Part shown: positions 15,379-23,329 of the stretch, piece by piece
Layout: the number at the start of each line of letters is the position of its first letter
How positions within the stretch are numbered: the stretch's first letter is position 1
DNA from: JBBQUP01 sp038212305
Lineage (GTDB): Bacteria > Bacteroidota > Bacteroidia > Bacteroidales > Marinilabiliaceae
DNA: 27,633 bases
Assembly (NCBI GenBank): GCA_038212305.1
Contig: JBBQUP010000044.1
Coordinates: 1 to 27,633, forward strand
Direction of reading: 5' to 3'
The notes under the pieces: generated by a model
The model's input: the letters and a program-made list of their open reading frames with translations, nothing else
Database searches by the model: none
What the model was told of the DNA's origin: nothing
Program-made: the position numbers and the translations under genes

Positions 15379-16260
15379 ATGAGCAATGCAAAAATCTCCA
15401 TACATTTTTTCGACGACCGCGAAGTGCGAGCCGTTTGGGACGAACAAATCGCCAAGTGGTGGTTTAGTGTGTTGGATATTGTAGCATTGCTTACCGAACA
15501 AGACGACTACACTAAAACTCGTAACTATTGGAAATATTTTAAGGCCAAATTGAAAAAAGAAAACAGTCAAGTGGTTAGTGCTACTACCCAGTTGAAATTT
15601 CTTGCACCTGACGGTAAAAAACGTTTCGCCGACATGCTAGATTTCGACGGTATTGTTGCCTTAGGCAAAGAATTTCAGGGCAAAAAGGCAAACCGATTTA
15701 TAGATTGGTTTACGTTTAGTGATGAAAGCATTGATGGAAAAAGCAAAATAAAAGCGTATGCCCTGTTTGAAAGTTCTTTTATTAACAGCATAGAAGTTGG
15801 TACAACCAAAGGCTTGCAACAAATTCACGCTTATTTGTTTGGCGGATTGTATGATTTCGCAGGACAAATCAGACAAGAAAATATATCAAAAGGTGGTTTT
15901 CAATTTGCCGTATCACACTTTATAGGAGGCACATTAAAGCAAATAGAAGCAATGCCCGAAACTACATTTGACGAAATCGTAAACAAATATGTAGAAATGA
16001 ATATTGCACACCCTTTTATGGAAGGAAACGGAAGAAGCGCCAGAATATGGTTGGATTTGATATTGAAAATACGCCTCAAGAAATGCGTGGATTGGAGTAA
16101 GATAAGCAAGCAAGATTATATGAATGCAATGATGCTAAGTCCCACAAAAAGTAGTGTTCTAAAAACGCTTTTGAATAATGCGCTCACATCAAAAATAACC
16201 GACCGCGAAATGTTTATGAAAGGAATTGATCACTCGTATTACTACGAAGAAAACGACTAA
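15379..16260 (+). CDS. Bro-N-like domain fused to a Fic adenylyltransferase
   Basis: 293 residues in two parts. Residues about 5–115 (VRAVWDEQIAKWWFSVLDIV, LKFLAPDGKKRFADM, RFIDWF) resemble Bro-N/phage antirepressor-type domains, which usually bind DNA. Residues about 117–293 are a Fic domain: IHAYLFGGLYDFAGQIR (149–165), then a full catalytic motif HPFMEGNGRSAR (211–222) with His211, Glu215 and Arg222. The C-terminus carries SYYYE (286–290), matching the autoinhibitory helix of class III Fic proteins such as Neisseria NmFic; residue 291 is Glu where the consensus has Gly/Asn. Activity would be AMP transfer from ATP to a protein hydroxyl; known related Fic toxins modify GyrB/ParE. It is out of place in a polysaccharide block, and Asp is encoded by GAC in 11 of 21 cases against 2 of 21 in the preceding gene, suggesting recent acquisition. 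No separate antitoxin gene is adjacent. Confidence 0.88.
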   Translation: MSNAKISIHFFDDREVRAVWDEQIAKWWFSVLDIVALLTEQDDYTKTRNYWKYFKAKLKKENSQVVSATTQLKFLAPDGKKRFADMLDFDGIVALGKEFQGKKANRFIDWFTFSDESIDGKSKIKAYALFESSFINSIEVGTTKGLQQIHAYLFGGLYDFAGQIRQENISKGGFQFAVSHFIGGTLKQIEAMPETTFDEIVNKYVEMNIAHPFMEGNGRSARIWLDLILKIRLKKCVDWSKISKQDYMNAMMLSPTKSSVLKTLLNNALTSKITDREMFMKGIDHSYYYEEND

Positions 16261-16314
16261 AGAATAAACGGCAAATAGGGGGCAGTACACTAAAAACGAA
16301 TAAAGTATAATTAT

Positions 16315-17352
16315 ATGATGAGAACCAATGTTTTAGGTCTATCTGGAGAAGAAGCTTCCGAATGGTTGTCGGATAAGTACGACTTTGAGGATCCCAACAC
16401 ATTGGTTTTAGCAACCAGTAATCGGTTTAATATTATTTATCAGCATCGGAATGATTTTCAAACAATAGTCAATCTTCAAAAGATTAACGAAATTCGTTAC
16501 ATCAACACTTTTTTCGAAACGGTTAATCATCATTTAAAAATTGGAGGCACTTTTATTGGATGCGTTGAAACCAGCGAATTACGAGGGAAACGGTTGCTAC
16601 AGAAATTCCCTTTTGGCATTAGTCAAATTTATTTTTTGTTCGATTATATTTTTAAACGTGTTTTCCCTAAACTTCCCATAACTCGCTGGTTTTATTATTT
16701 TATTACCGATGGTCGTAATCGGGTTATTAGTAAGTATTCGGCATTGGGGCGTTTGGTTTATGCAGGATTTTCAATAAAAGCGCATCGAAACATTGGTCAT
16801 TTAATGTTTTTTGTTGCTCAAAAAGAGCGAGATACTGCATTTGATGAGCATCCTTCTATGGGGCCTATTTTTACGATGGATCGGGTTGGTAAAGGTGGCC
16901 AAATGATTAAAGTTTATAAGCTACGCACTATGTACACTTACTCTGAATACCTTCAGGGATTTATGTTCGAGAATAACAATTTGAAAAAAGGAGGAAAAAT
17001 TGCTAATGATGAGCGAATTACCTTGGTGGGTAAAATTATGCGCCGTGTTTGGCTTGATGAATTTCCCATGATAATAAATTTGATGAAAGGTGAGATAAAA
17101 TTGGTGGGTGTACGTCCATTAAGCCGACATTTTTATAATCTTTATACACCTGAGTTGCAGCAAAAACGAATATTGGTAAAACCAGGATTTATTCCGCCAT
17201 TTTATGCTGATATGCCAAAAAATTTAATCGAAATTATGGATTCGGAAAGTCGATATGTTGATGCGTATCTTAAAAATCCGATTAAAACTGATTTGAAATA
17301 TTTTTTTAAGGCACTTAAAAACGTGCTTTTTGGTGGTGCGCGAAGTGAATAA
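16315..17352 (+). CDS. Initiating sugar-phosphate transferase with unusual N-terminal half
   Basis: 345 residues. Residues about 183–335 are a bacterial sugar transferase domain (PF02397): GPIFTMDRVGKGG, IKVYKLRTM (198–206), NDERITLVGKIMRR, LDEFPMIINLMKGEIKLVGVRPLS (247–270) with the catalytic Asp/Glu pair, and VKPGFIPP. It should transfer a sugar-1-phosphate to undecaprenyl phosphate and so begin each repeat unit. The N-terminal ~180 residues lack the usual long membrane helix. They look like a reduced methyltransferase-like fold (LKIGGTFIGCVET; ALGRLVYAGFSIKAH; LMFFVAQK) and are probably non-catalytic, as no SAM-binding GxGxG is seen. I believe this architecture recurs in Bacteroidota. Start ATG at 16315, with a second ATG at 16318. 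Confidence 0.87.
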   Translation: MMRTNVLGLSGEEASEWLSDKYDFEDPNTLVLATSNRFNIIYQHRNDFQTIVNLQKINEIRYINTFFETVNHHLKIGGTFIGCVETSELRGKRLLQKFPFGISQIYFLFDYIFKRVFPKLPITRWFYYFITDGRNRVISKYSALGRLVYAGFSIKAHRNIGHLMFFVAQKERDTAFDEHPSMGPIFTMDRVGKGGQMIKVYKLRTMYTYSEYLQGFMFENNNLKKGGKIANDERITLVGKIMRRVWLDEFPMIINLMKGEIKLVGVRPLSRHFYNLYTPELQQKRILVKPGFIPPFYADMPKNLIEIMDSESRYVDAYLKNPIKTDLKYFFKALKNVLFGGARSE

Positions 17353-17360
17353 ATAGAATT

Positions 17361-19004
17361 ATGAATAAAATATTAGGATTGCTTTTCTCTCTGATTGTCG
17401 TTACATCTCCGATTGTTAGCCAGTCAATACCTTATCATGTTGATAACGAAGCTGTCTATTCATTTGTTGATGAGTTGGCAAATTTGTCTGTTATTGATGT
17501 TAATCAGACAATTAAACCCTATTCGCGCATGCAAATTGCCAATTGGCTTAGTGAAGCAAACGGAAATGTAAAGTTAACAACACGTCAGCAGCGCGAAATT
17601 GAGTTTTACCTCAAAGATTTCAACAAGGAGTTGCAGACGGGTAAAGCATTTAAAAAACGATTCGATCTTTTTTATTTCTCCGATTCGCTGGTGAAAATAT
17701 CGGCCAATCTAATAGGTGGATTAACGCTTTTGCACAATGGGGAGTCGTTGGCTATGCATCGCACCAATGGCGCGGAGCTCTTTACAACCTATGGCAAGCA
17801 TTTGGGTATTTATGCTAGTTTGCGCGATAATTATGAAAGCGATAAGTTGGGTGGACAGTCAATTCTGTCGCAACGTCGCGGGGTCGTTTACAAAGGCGAT
17901 TTTGGCGAACAAGACTATTCCGAAGCGCGCGGAGGTATTACCTATTCGTGGAATTGGGGAACAGTCGGATTGCAGAAAGATCATTTTGTTTGGGGTTCGG
18001 GCTACAACGGAACGCTCATATTTTCGGGACATACACCATCGTTCACCTATTTATCGTTGAAGCTAAAACCAACCAAGTGGTTCGAGCTTAATTATATTCA
18101 TGGTTGGTTGGTTTCCGAAGTGGTCGATTCATCTCTATCGTACAACTATTACGAAGGCATGCAACGAACACGAAAAGTAAACCGGTCGAAATACATTGCT
18201 GCCAATATATTAACGTTCAAACCTTGGAAAAAGCTTGATGTATCGCTGGGTAACTCCATTGTTTATGGCGATGTGGATATAAATCCAACCTACTTAATCC
18301 CTTTGCTGTTTTACAAATCGGCCGATCATACCTATAATTCCAACGATAACGATTTGGGGCAAAATGCTCAAATGTTTATGGATATCAGCAGTCATCAATT
18401 GCCCTATACGCATCTCTATTTTTCGGCATTTGTTGATGAAATAAGCTTTAAGCGCATGTTCGATGCCAGCAAACAATCGAATTATGTGAGTGCTAAAATT
18501 GGCGCACAGGTGAGTGGTTTGGTTCCAAATATGAGCTTTACCGCCGAATATACTCGCATCAATCCCATGGTTTACCAGCATGTGATAGAAACAACAACGT
18601 TCGAAAGCAACCACTACACATTAGGGCATTACTTGAAAGACAATGCTGATGAGCTTTTCTTGCAAGTTCGATGGAAACCGTTGCGTGGGTTAAACTTGCA
18701 GGCATCGCTAATTAAAATTCGCAAAAGCAAAGATTATGAGTCGATTATAAGCAATAACGAGGTGGCATTGTATCCCGAAATTAATACTGATGAACCACGT
18801 TGGGGATTGCCGTTTATGAATGAGATTCGGATGAAGCAAACGCAATTGGTATTAAAAGCAACCTATCAAATTTGGAACGATGCTTATATGTTTGCAGAGG
18901 CAAGGCATTTGAGTTTTTCAGGTGCTGACGCAACGCTCTATACCGCACCCTATTTTTTGCAAGGAAAAAACATCTTATCTTTTGGAGCTAATTTTGGATT
19001 TTAA
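17361..19004 (+). CDS. wzi: Wzi-like outer-membrane capsule assembly protein
   Basis: 547 residues with a signal peptide (basic MNK, hydrophobic residues 4–19, probable cleavage after SQS near residue 20). The rest alternates short amphipathic strands with many Tyr/Trp/Phe and ends in a terminal Phe, as expected for a beta barrel of the outer membrane. The WNWGTVGLQKDHFVWGSGYNG region and the length fit the capsule assembly protein Wzi family (PF14052), which anchors capsule at the cell surface. Starts nine bases after the sugar transferase and ends seven bases before the aminotransferase. Family assignment is by overall character and context rather than a single diagnostic motif. Confidence 0.75.
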   Translation: MNKILGLLFSLIVVTSPIVSQSIPYHVDNEAVYSFVDELANLSVIDVNQTIKPYSRMQIANWLSEANGNVKLTTRQQREIEFYLKDFNKELQTGKAFKKRFDLFYFSDSLVKISANLIGGLTLLHNGESLAMHRTNGAELFTTYGKHLGIYASLRDNYESDKLGGQSILSQRRGVVYKGDFGEQDYSEARGGITYSWNWGTVGLQKDHFVWGSGYNGTLIFSGHTPSFTYLSLKLKPTKWFELNYIHGWLVSEVVDSSLSYNYYEGMQRTRKVNRSKYIAANILTFKPWKKLDVSLGNSIVYGDVDINPTYLIPLLFYKSADHTYNSNDNDLGQNAQMFMDISSHQLPYTHLYFSAFVDEISFKRMFDASKQSNYVSAKIGAQVSGLVPNMSFTAEYTRINPMVYQHVIETTTFESNHYTLGHYLKDNADELFLQVRWKPLRGLNLQASLIKIRKSKDYESIISNNEVALYPEINTDEPRWGLPFMNEIRMKQTQLVLKATYQIWNDAYMFAEARHLSFSGADATLYTAPYFLQGKNILSFGANFGF

Positions 19005-19010
19005 ATAAAA

Positions 19011-20159
19011 ATGAGAACAATAGAAGCACTAGCCATTCAAATGGTTGACTTACAGTCGCAATATCAACGGTTAAAAGTGGATATTGATAACGCCATGCAA
19101 CAGGTTATCGATCAGGCAAATTTCATCAATGGTGCTCAGGTGAAGGAATTCTCAACTCATTTGGTGCATTATTTAGGTGTTAATCATGCAATTCCTTGCG
19201 CCAATGGTACCGATGCATTGCAATTGGCATTGATGGCTTTGGATTTAAAACCGGGCGATGAGGTTATTACCTCAAACTTCACTTTTATTGCAACGGTTGA
19301 AGTTATTGCGTTGTTGGGATTAAAGCCTGTTTTGGTTGATGTTTTGCCTGATACATTTTGTTTGAATCCCGATTTGGTTGAAAAAGCGATTACCTCACGA
19401 ACTAAAGTTATTTTGCCAGTACATTTGTTTGGACAAGGCGCTGACATGGTTCGCTTGATTGATATAGCCAAGCGTCATCATTTGTATTTGATTGAAGATG
19501 CGGCTCAATGTTTAGGTGCCGAATACATTACGCAAGATGAAGCGAGCGTTAAGCTTGGGACGATGGGTGATATTGGTTGCACCTCGTTTTTCCCATCTAA
19601 AAATTTAGGTTGTTTTGGTGATGGCGGTGCATGTTTTACAAATGACGATGAGTTGGCTAAGCGCATTCGTGAAATTGCCAATCACGGCTCGAAAATTAAA
19701 TATTACCACGATCGAGTAGGTGTCAATTCTCGTTTAGATACGCTTCAAGCCGCCGTTTTAAATGTGAAACTCCCACATTTAGATGATTTTAATCAGCGTC
19801 GCCAACAAGCAGCTCATACCTATTCATCACAATTATCAGAAATAAAATGCATTGTTTGTCCTGCACATCATGCCAATTCCGAACATATTTTTCATCAATA
19901 TACTTTACGCATTCTTGATGGGAAGCGCGATGCGTTGAAATTATTTTTGCAAGAACGAGGTATTCCAACCATGGTTTATTATCCTGTTCCTATCCATCGT
20001 CAATCGGCATTTGTTGATTTGATTGATAAAAACAAGAAATTCCCCATAAGCGATTTGTTGGCCGATGAGGTTCTATCGCTACCAATGCATACCGAGTTAA
20101 CAAGCGATCAACTTGAATTAATCATATCATCAATAAAAGAATTTTTTAACCATGAGTAG
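19011..20159 (+). CDS. wbpE: DegT/DnrJ/EryC1/StrS sugar aminotransferase (WbpE-like)
   Basis: PLP-dependent enzyme of 382 residues. Landmarks: PCANGTDALQLAL (62–74, phosphate binding), EDAAQCLGA (162–170, Asp163 contacting the PLP ring nitrogen), SFFPSKNLGCFGDGGA (192–207) with Lys197 as Schiff-base lysine, and a C-terminal YYPVPIHRQSAF. Together with the three following genes it fits the C3 transamination of UDP-3-keto-GlcNAcA to UDP-GlcNAc3NA using glutamate. An internal Met11 opens the canonical MVDLQSQYQRL start and could be the true start (19041). It overlaps the acetyltransferase gene by eight bases. Confidence 0.92.
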   Translation: MRTIEALAIQMVDLQSQYQRLKVDIDNAMQQVIDQANFINGAQVKEFSTHLVHYLGVNHAIPCANGTDALQLALMALDLKPGDEVITSNFTFIATVEVIALLGLKPVLVDVLPDTFCLNPDLVEKAITSRTKVILPVHLFGQGADMVRLIDIAKRHHLYLIEDAAQCLGAEYITQDEASVKLGTMGDIGCTSFFPSKNLGCFGDGGACFTNDDELAKRIREIANHGSKIKYYHDRVGVNSRLDTLQAAVLNVKLPHLDDFNQRRQQAAHTYSSQLSEIKCIVCPAHHANSEHIFHQYTLRILDGKRDALKLFLQERGIPTMVYYPVPIHRQSAFVDLIDKNKKFPISDLLADEVLSLPMHTELTSDQLELIISSIKEFFNHE

Positions 20160-20736
20160 TGCAGAGAAATATTTTGCGCATCCAACTGCGGTAATCGATG
20201 AGGGATGTAAAATAGGAGAGGGAACGAAAATTTGGCATTTTACTCATGTTATGCCCGATTGTATTATTGGAAAGGGCTGTAATATCGGTCAAAACGTATT
20301 GGTTTCGCCACAAGTGGTTTTGGGTGAAAACGTGAAAGTTCAAAATAATGTGTCGCTATTCACAGGTGTTTGTTGCGAAGATGATGTGTTTTTGGGACCA
20401 TCAATGGTTTTTACCAATGTTATGAATCCACGAAGTGCTGTTAATAAGCGTGGTAAATATACCAAAACCATGGTTCGTAAAGGAGCAACCATTGGTGCCA
20501 ATGCTACCATTGTATGTGGCAACGAAATAGGACAATATGCTTTTATTGGCGCAGGCACAGTGGTTTTAAAACTTGTAAAACCCTATGCTTTAGTGGTAGG
20601 CAATCCGGGTAAGCAAATTGGTTGGATGAGTGAATATGGCCAGCGTTTAAAATTTGATGCGAATGGATTGGCTGTTTGCTCTGAAAGTAATCAGCAATAT
20701 CGACTAGAAAATGACAATGTAACAAGAATAAGTTAA
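20152..20736 (+). CDS. wbpD: Left-handed beta-helix N-acetyltransferase (WbpD/WlbB-like)
   Basis: 194 residues rich in hexapeptide repeats ([LIV]Gxxxx), e.g. CKIGEGTKIWHFTHV, IIGKGCNIGQNVLVSP, and IGAGTVVLKLVKPYALVVGNPGKQIGW. A trimeric acetyl-CoA-dependent enzyme predicted to acetylate the C3 amine of UDP-GlcNAc3NA, giving UDP-2,3-diacetamido-2,3-dideoxy-glucuronate. The KIWHF segment and the VVGNPGKQIGWMSEYG ending match WbpD/WlbB proteins. Starts inside the aminotransferase gene and ends at TAATG with the oxidoreductase, so coupling to both neighbours is tight. Confidence 0.92.
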   Translation: MSSAEKYFAHPTAVIDEGCKIGEGTKIWHFTHVMPDCIIGKGCNIGQNVLVSPQVVLGENVKVQNNVSLFTGVCCEDDVFLGPSMVFTNVMNPRSAVNKRGKYTKTMVRKGATIGANATIVCGNEIGQYAFIGAGTVVLKLVKPYALVVGNPGKQIGWMSEYGQRLKFDANGLAVCSESNQQYRLENDNVTRIS

Positions 20737-21767
20737 TGGATAAAATTCAAAAAAACATACGATTCGCAGTAATTGGAATGGGGCATATTGGTAAACGCCA
20801 TGCCGAAATGATTCGTCTTAATGCAAGTGCTGAATTAGTTGCCATATGCGATATTAGGCCTTTTGCCGAATTGGGGTGCGATCACCTAAGTGAGATTCCT
20901 TGTTTTGTTTCATTGGGAGAAATGCTAAGCTCAGGAATTGAAATAGATGTGGTTAATATCTGCACTCCCAACGGATTGCACGCTTCGCATGCCATCGAGG
21001 TATTAGATGCTCGTAAACATGTGGTTGTTGAAAAGCCAATGGCTCTAAGCAAATCGGATGCTGAAAAAATAATATATAAATCGTTACAAGTTTCGCGATT
21101 GGTTTTTGCTGTCATGCAAAACCGCTATTCATCGCCCTCAGTTTGGCTCAAAAATGTAGTCGAAAACAATGTGTTGGGCGACATTTACATGGTTCAGGTT
21201 AACTGTTATTGGAATCGCGACGATCGGTATTATCAGTCAGGAAAGTGGCATGGCACGGCGAAATTAGATGGCGGAACATTGTTTACTCAGTTCTCTCACT
21301 TTATTGATACGCTGTATTGGATTTTTGGCGATATAACCAACATAAAAGCTTCATTTAATGATTTTTGCCATCAGCACTCCACCGAGTTTGAGGATTCGGG
21401 AATGGTGTTGTTCGATTTTATTAATGGCGGAATGGGATGCCTAAATTACAGTACCGCCGTTTGGGATCAGAACCTTGAGAGCAGTATTACTGTTATTGGT
21501 AGCAAGGGGAGCATAAAAGTGGCCGGACAATATATGAATGAGGTGGTGCATTGTAAGGTGAAGGATTACACTATGCCTGAGCTTGCACCGGTAAATCCGC
21601 CTAACGATTATGGTGCTTACAAAGGGTCGGCAGCCAATCATCAGTATGTAATTGAGAATGTTGTGGACACCTTAAATGGACGAACAGATATTTCAACCAA
21701 CGCCCTCGAAGGCCTTAAAGTGGTGGATATGATAGAAAGAATATATAGCTTACGAAATAAACTTTAA
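20736..21767 (+). CDS. wbpB: Gfo/Idh/MocA oxidoreductase (WbpB/WlbA-like)
   Basis: 343 residues. N-terminal Rossmann fold with AVIGMGHIGKRHAEMI (about 11–26), CDIRP, then NICTPNGLHASHAIEVL and the EKPMALS signature. The C-terminal domain carries GGTLFTQFSHFIDTLYWIFGD, containing the family's catalytic His region. Predicted to oxidise C3 of UDP-GlcNAcA with NAD+, supplying the keto substrate of the aminotransferase. The gene overlaps its predecessor by one base and is 12 bases before the UDP-sugar dehydrogenase. Confidence 0.92.
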   Translation: MDKIQKNIRFAVIGMGHIGKRHAEMIRLNASAELVAICDIRPFAELGCDHLSEIPCFVSLGEMLSSGIEIDVVNICTPNGLHASHAIEVLDARKHVVVEKPMALSKSDAEKIIYKSLQVSRLVFAVMQNRYSSPSVWLKNVVENNVLGDIYMVQVNCYWNRDDRYYQSGKWHGTAKLDGGTLFTQFSHFIDTLYWIFGDITNIKASFNDFCHQHSTEFEDSGMVLFDFINGGMGCLNYSTAVWDQNLESSITVIGSKGSIKVAGQYMNEVVHCKVKDYTMPELAPVNPPNDYGAYKGSAANHQYVIENVVDTLNGRTDISTNALEGLKVVDMIERIYSLRNKL

Positions 21768-21779
21768 ACTTTAACCACC

Positions 21780-23069
21780 ATGTTAAAACAATTATTAAGT
21801 AAAGAGTTAAAACTGTCTGTAGTAGGATTGGGTTATGTAGGATTACCTATTGCCCTCGAATTTTCTCGAAAAATGAGCGTTATTGGCTTTGATATTAAGC
21901 AGGAGCGTGTTGATTTAATGAAAAAAAGAATCGATCCGAGTAACGAATTGGAAGCATCGGATTTTGATGGTTGTGATATTCAGTTTACTGCAAATCCCGC
22001 TGATTTGAAATTGGCTAACTTTCATGTTGTTGCTGTGCCAACACCCATTAATAAACACAACTTACCCGATTTAACTCCTTTATTATCAGCTACTCGTACT
22101 GTTGGTAAGGCATTGAAAAAGGGCGATTATGTCGTTTTCGAATCAACTGTTTATCCGGGTTGTACCGAAGAAGATTGTGTGCCAATCTTGGAGGCTGAGT
22201 CGGGTTTGAAATTTAATGTGGATTTTAAGGTTGGCTATTCGCCCGAACGCATCAATCCAGGTGATAAAGAGCATACGCTAACCAAAATTCTTAAAATAGT
22301 ATCGGGTAGCGATAAAGAGTCGCTCGAAGTGGTTGCGGCTGTTTACGAATCGATTATTAAAGCAGGGATTTACAAAGCCAGCTCAATTAAAGTGGCCGAA
22401 GCTGCTAAAATTATCGAAAACACACAGCGCGATGTGAATATTGCTTTGATGAATGAATTATCGTTGATTTTCAATCGTTTACATATCAATACCTATGAGG
22501 TTTTGGAAGCTGCAGGTACTAAATGGAACTTCTTGAAATTCTTCCCAGGATTAGTAGGAGGGCATTGTATTGGTGTCGATCCTTATTACTTGACATATAA
22601 GGCGAATGAATTAGGCTATCATTCTAAAATTATTACTGGTGGTCGTTTTATTAACGACTCGATGGGTGGCTATATTGCCAAACAAACGGTGAAAAAACTT
22701 ATTGCCGCCGGGCATAAGATTAATGGATCCAAAGTTTTAGTGATGGGAGCAACATTTAAGGAGAATGTAAGTGATATTCGTAACTCGAAAGTGGCTGATA
22801 TTATCAACGAACTAAAATCATTCAGCGTTCAAGTTGAGGTGGTTGATCCGTATGCTTCATCGGAGGAGTTAATGCACGAATATAATTACGGATTAGTTTC
22901 GGAGCCAAAAGGCCCTTACAACGCCATAGTCGTGGCCGTAAATCATAAGCCTTATGTGTCGTTAACCGAAAGCTATTTTCAGTCGATCCTTGCTAAAGAT
23001 GGTTTATTTGTTGACGTAAAAGGAATGTATCGTGGAAAAATTGAAAATTTAAAATATTGGAGTTTATAA
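21780..23069 (+). CDS. wbpA: UDP-N-acetylhexosamine 6-dehydrogenase (WbpA/TviB-like)
   Basis: 429 residues of the UDP-glucose/GDP-mannose dehydrogenase family. GLGYVG (16–21) is the NAD-binding loop, ESTVYPGCTEE and SPERINPGD (154–161) are typical of the HexNAc dehydrogenase branch, and GGHCIGVDPYY places the catalytic Cys at 263. The C-terminal domain has VLVMGATFKENVSDIRNSK. Predicted to perform the two-step oxidation of UDP-GlcNAc to UDP-GlcNAcA, the entry point of the diacetamido-uronate pathway made by the three genes upstream. It is the last gene of the block; a terminator follows within 20 bases. Confidence 0.93.
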   Translation: MLKQLLSKELKLSVVGLGYVGLPIALEFSRKMSVIGFDIKQERVDLMKKRIDPSNELEASDFDGCDIQFTANPADLKLANFHVVAVPTPINKHNLPDLTPLLSATRTVGKALKKGDYVVFESTVYPGCTEEDCVPILEAESGLKFNVDFKVGYSPERINPGDKEHTLTKILKIVSGSDKESLEVVAAVYESIIKAGIYKASSIKVAEAAKIIENTQRDVNIALMNELSLIFNRLHINTYEVLEAAGTKWNFLKFFPGLVGGHCIGVDPYYLTYKANELGYHSKIITGGRFINDSMGGYIAKQTVKKLIAAGHKINGSKVLVMGATFKENVSDIRNSKVADIINELKSFSVQVEVVDPYASSEELMHEYNYGLVSEPKGPYNAIVVAVNHKPYVSLTESYFQSILAKDGLFVDVKGMYRGKIENLKYWSL

Positions 23070-23085
23070 TCCTAAAATTTATTGT

Positions 23086-23127
23086 AAAATCCCCATTTGT
23101 TATCTTTTTTAGCAATGGGGATTTTTT
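23086..23127 (+). terminator. Intrinsic terminator of the polysaccharide block
   Basis: AAAATCCCCATT (23086–23097) pairs with AATGGGGATTTT (23114–23125), 12 bp with a 16-base loop, followed by Ts to 23127. The A-rich left side means it could also work on the opposite strand. Confidence 0.85.
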
Positions 23128-23296
23128 GTATGTATAAAATTTTAATGAGTTTGTTTTTGGTTTGTGTTATGGTGTTAATATTTAGAGGAATTTAAATTTA
23201 GCAATCATATTATGTATAACAAAATAAATACTTAGCTCGTTACTTGGGCTTTTTGTCATAGGTATTAATACCCATTTTTATATTAATTGAAGAAAT

Positions 23297-23304
23297 TATA
23301 TTTG
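23297..23304 (+). promoter_or_regulatory. Candidate promoter -7 box for the anion permease gene
   Basis: TATATTTG is a perfect TAnnTTTG. The TTTTTA stretch at 23275–23280 is a poor -33 element at about the right distance. A start near 23311 would leave about 19 bases before the ATG at 23330. Between the terminator (ends 23127) and here nothing else was recognised. Confidence 0.4.
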
Positions 23305-23329
23305 TTGTTTCCATTTCAGGCGGTTGTTA

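Noticed and set aside
15342..16313. ATAATTA at 15342–15348 and 16307–16313 as target-site duplication around the Fic gene
   Set aside because: Seven AT-only bases are expected by chance in DNA this AT-rich; there are no terminal inverted repeats or transposase.
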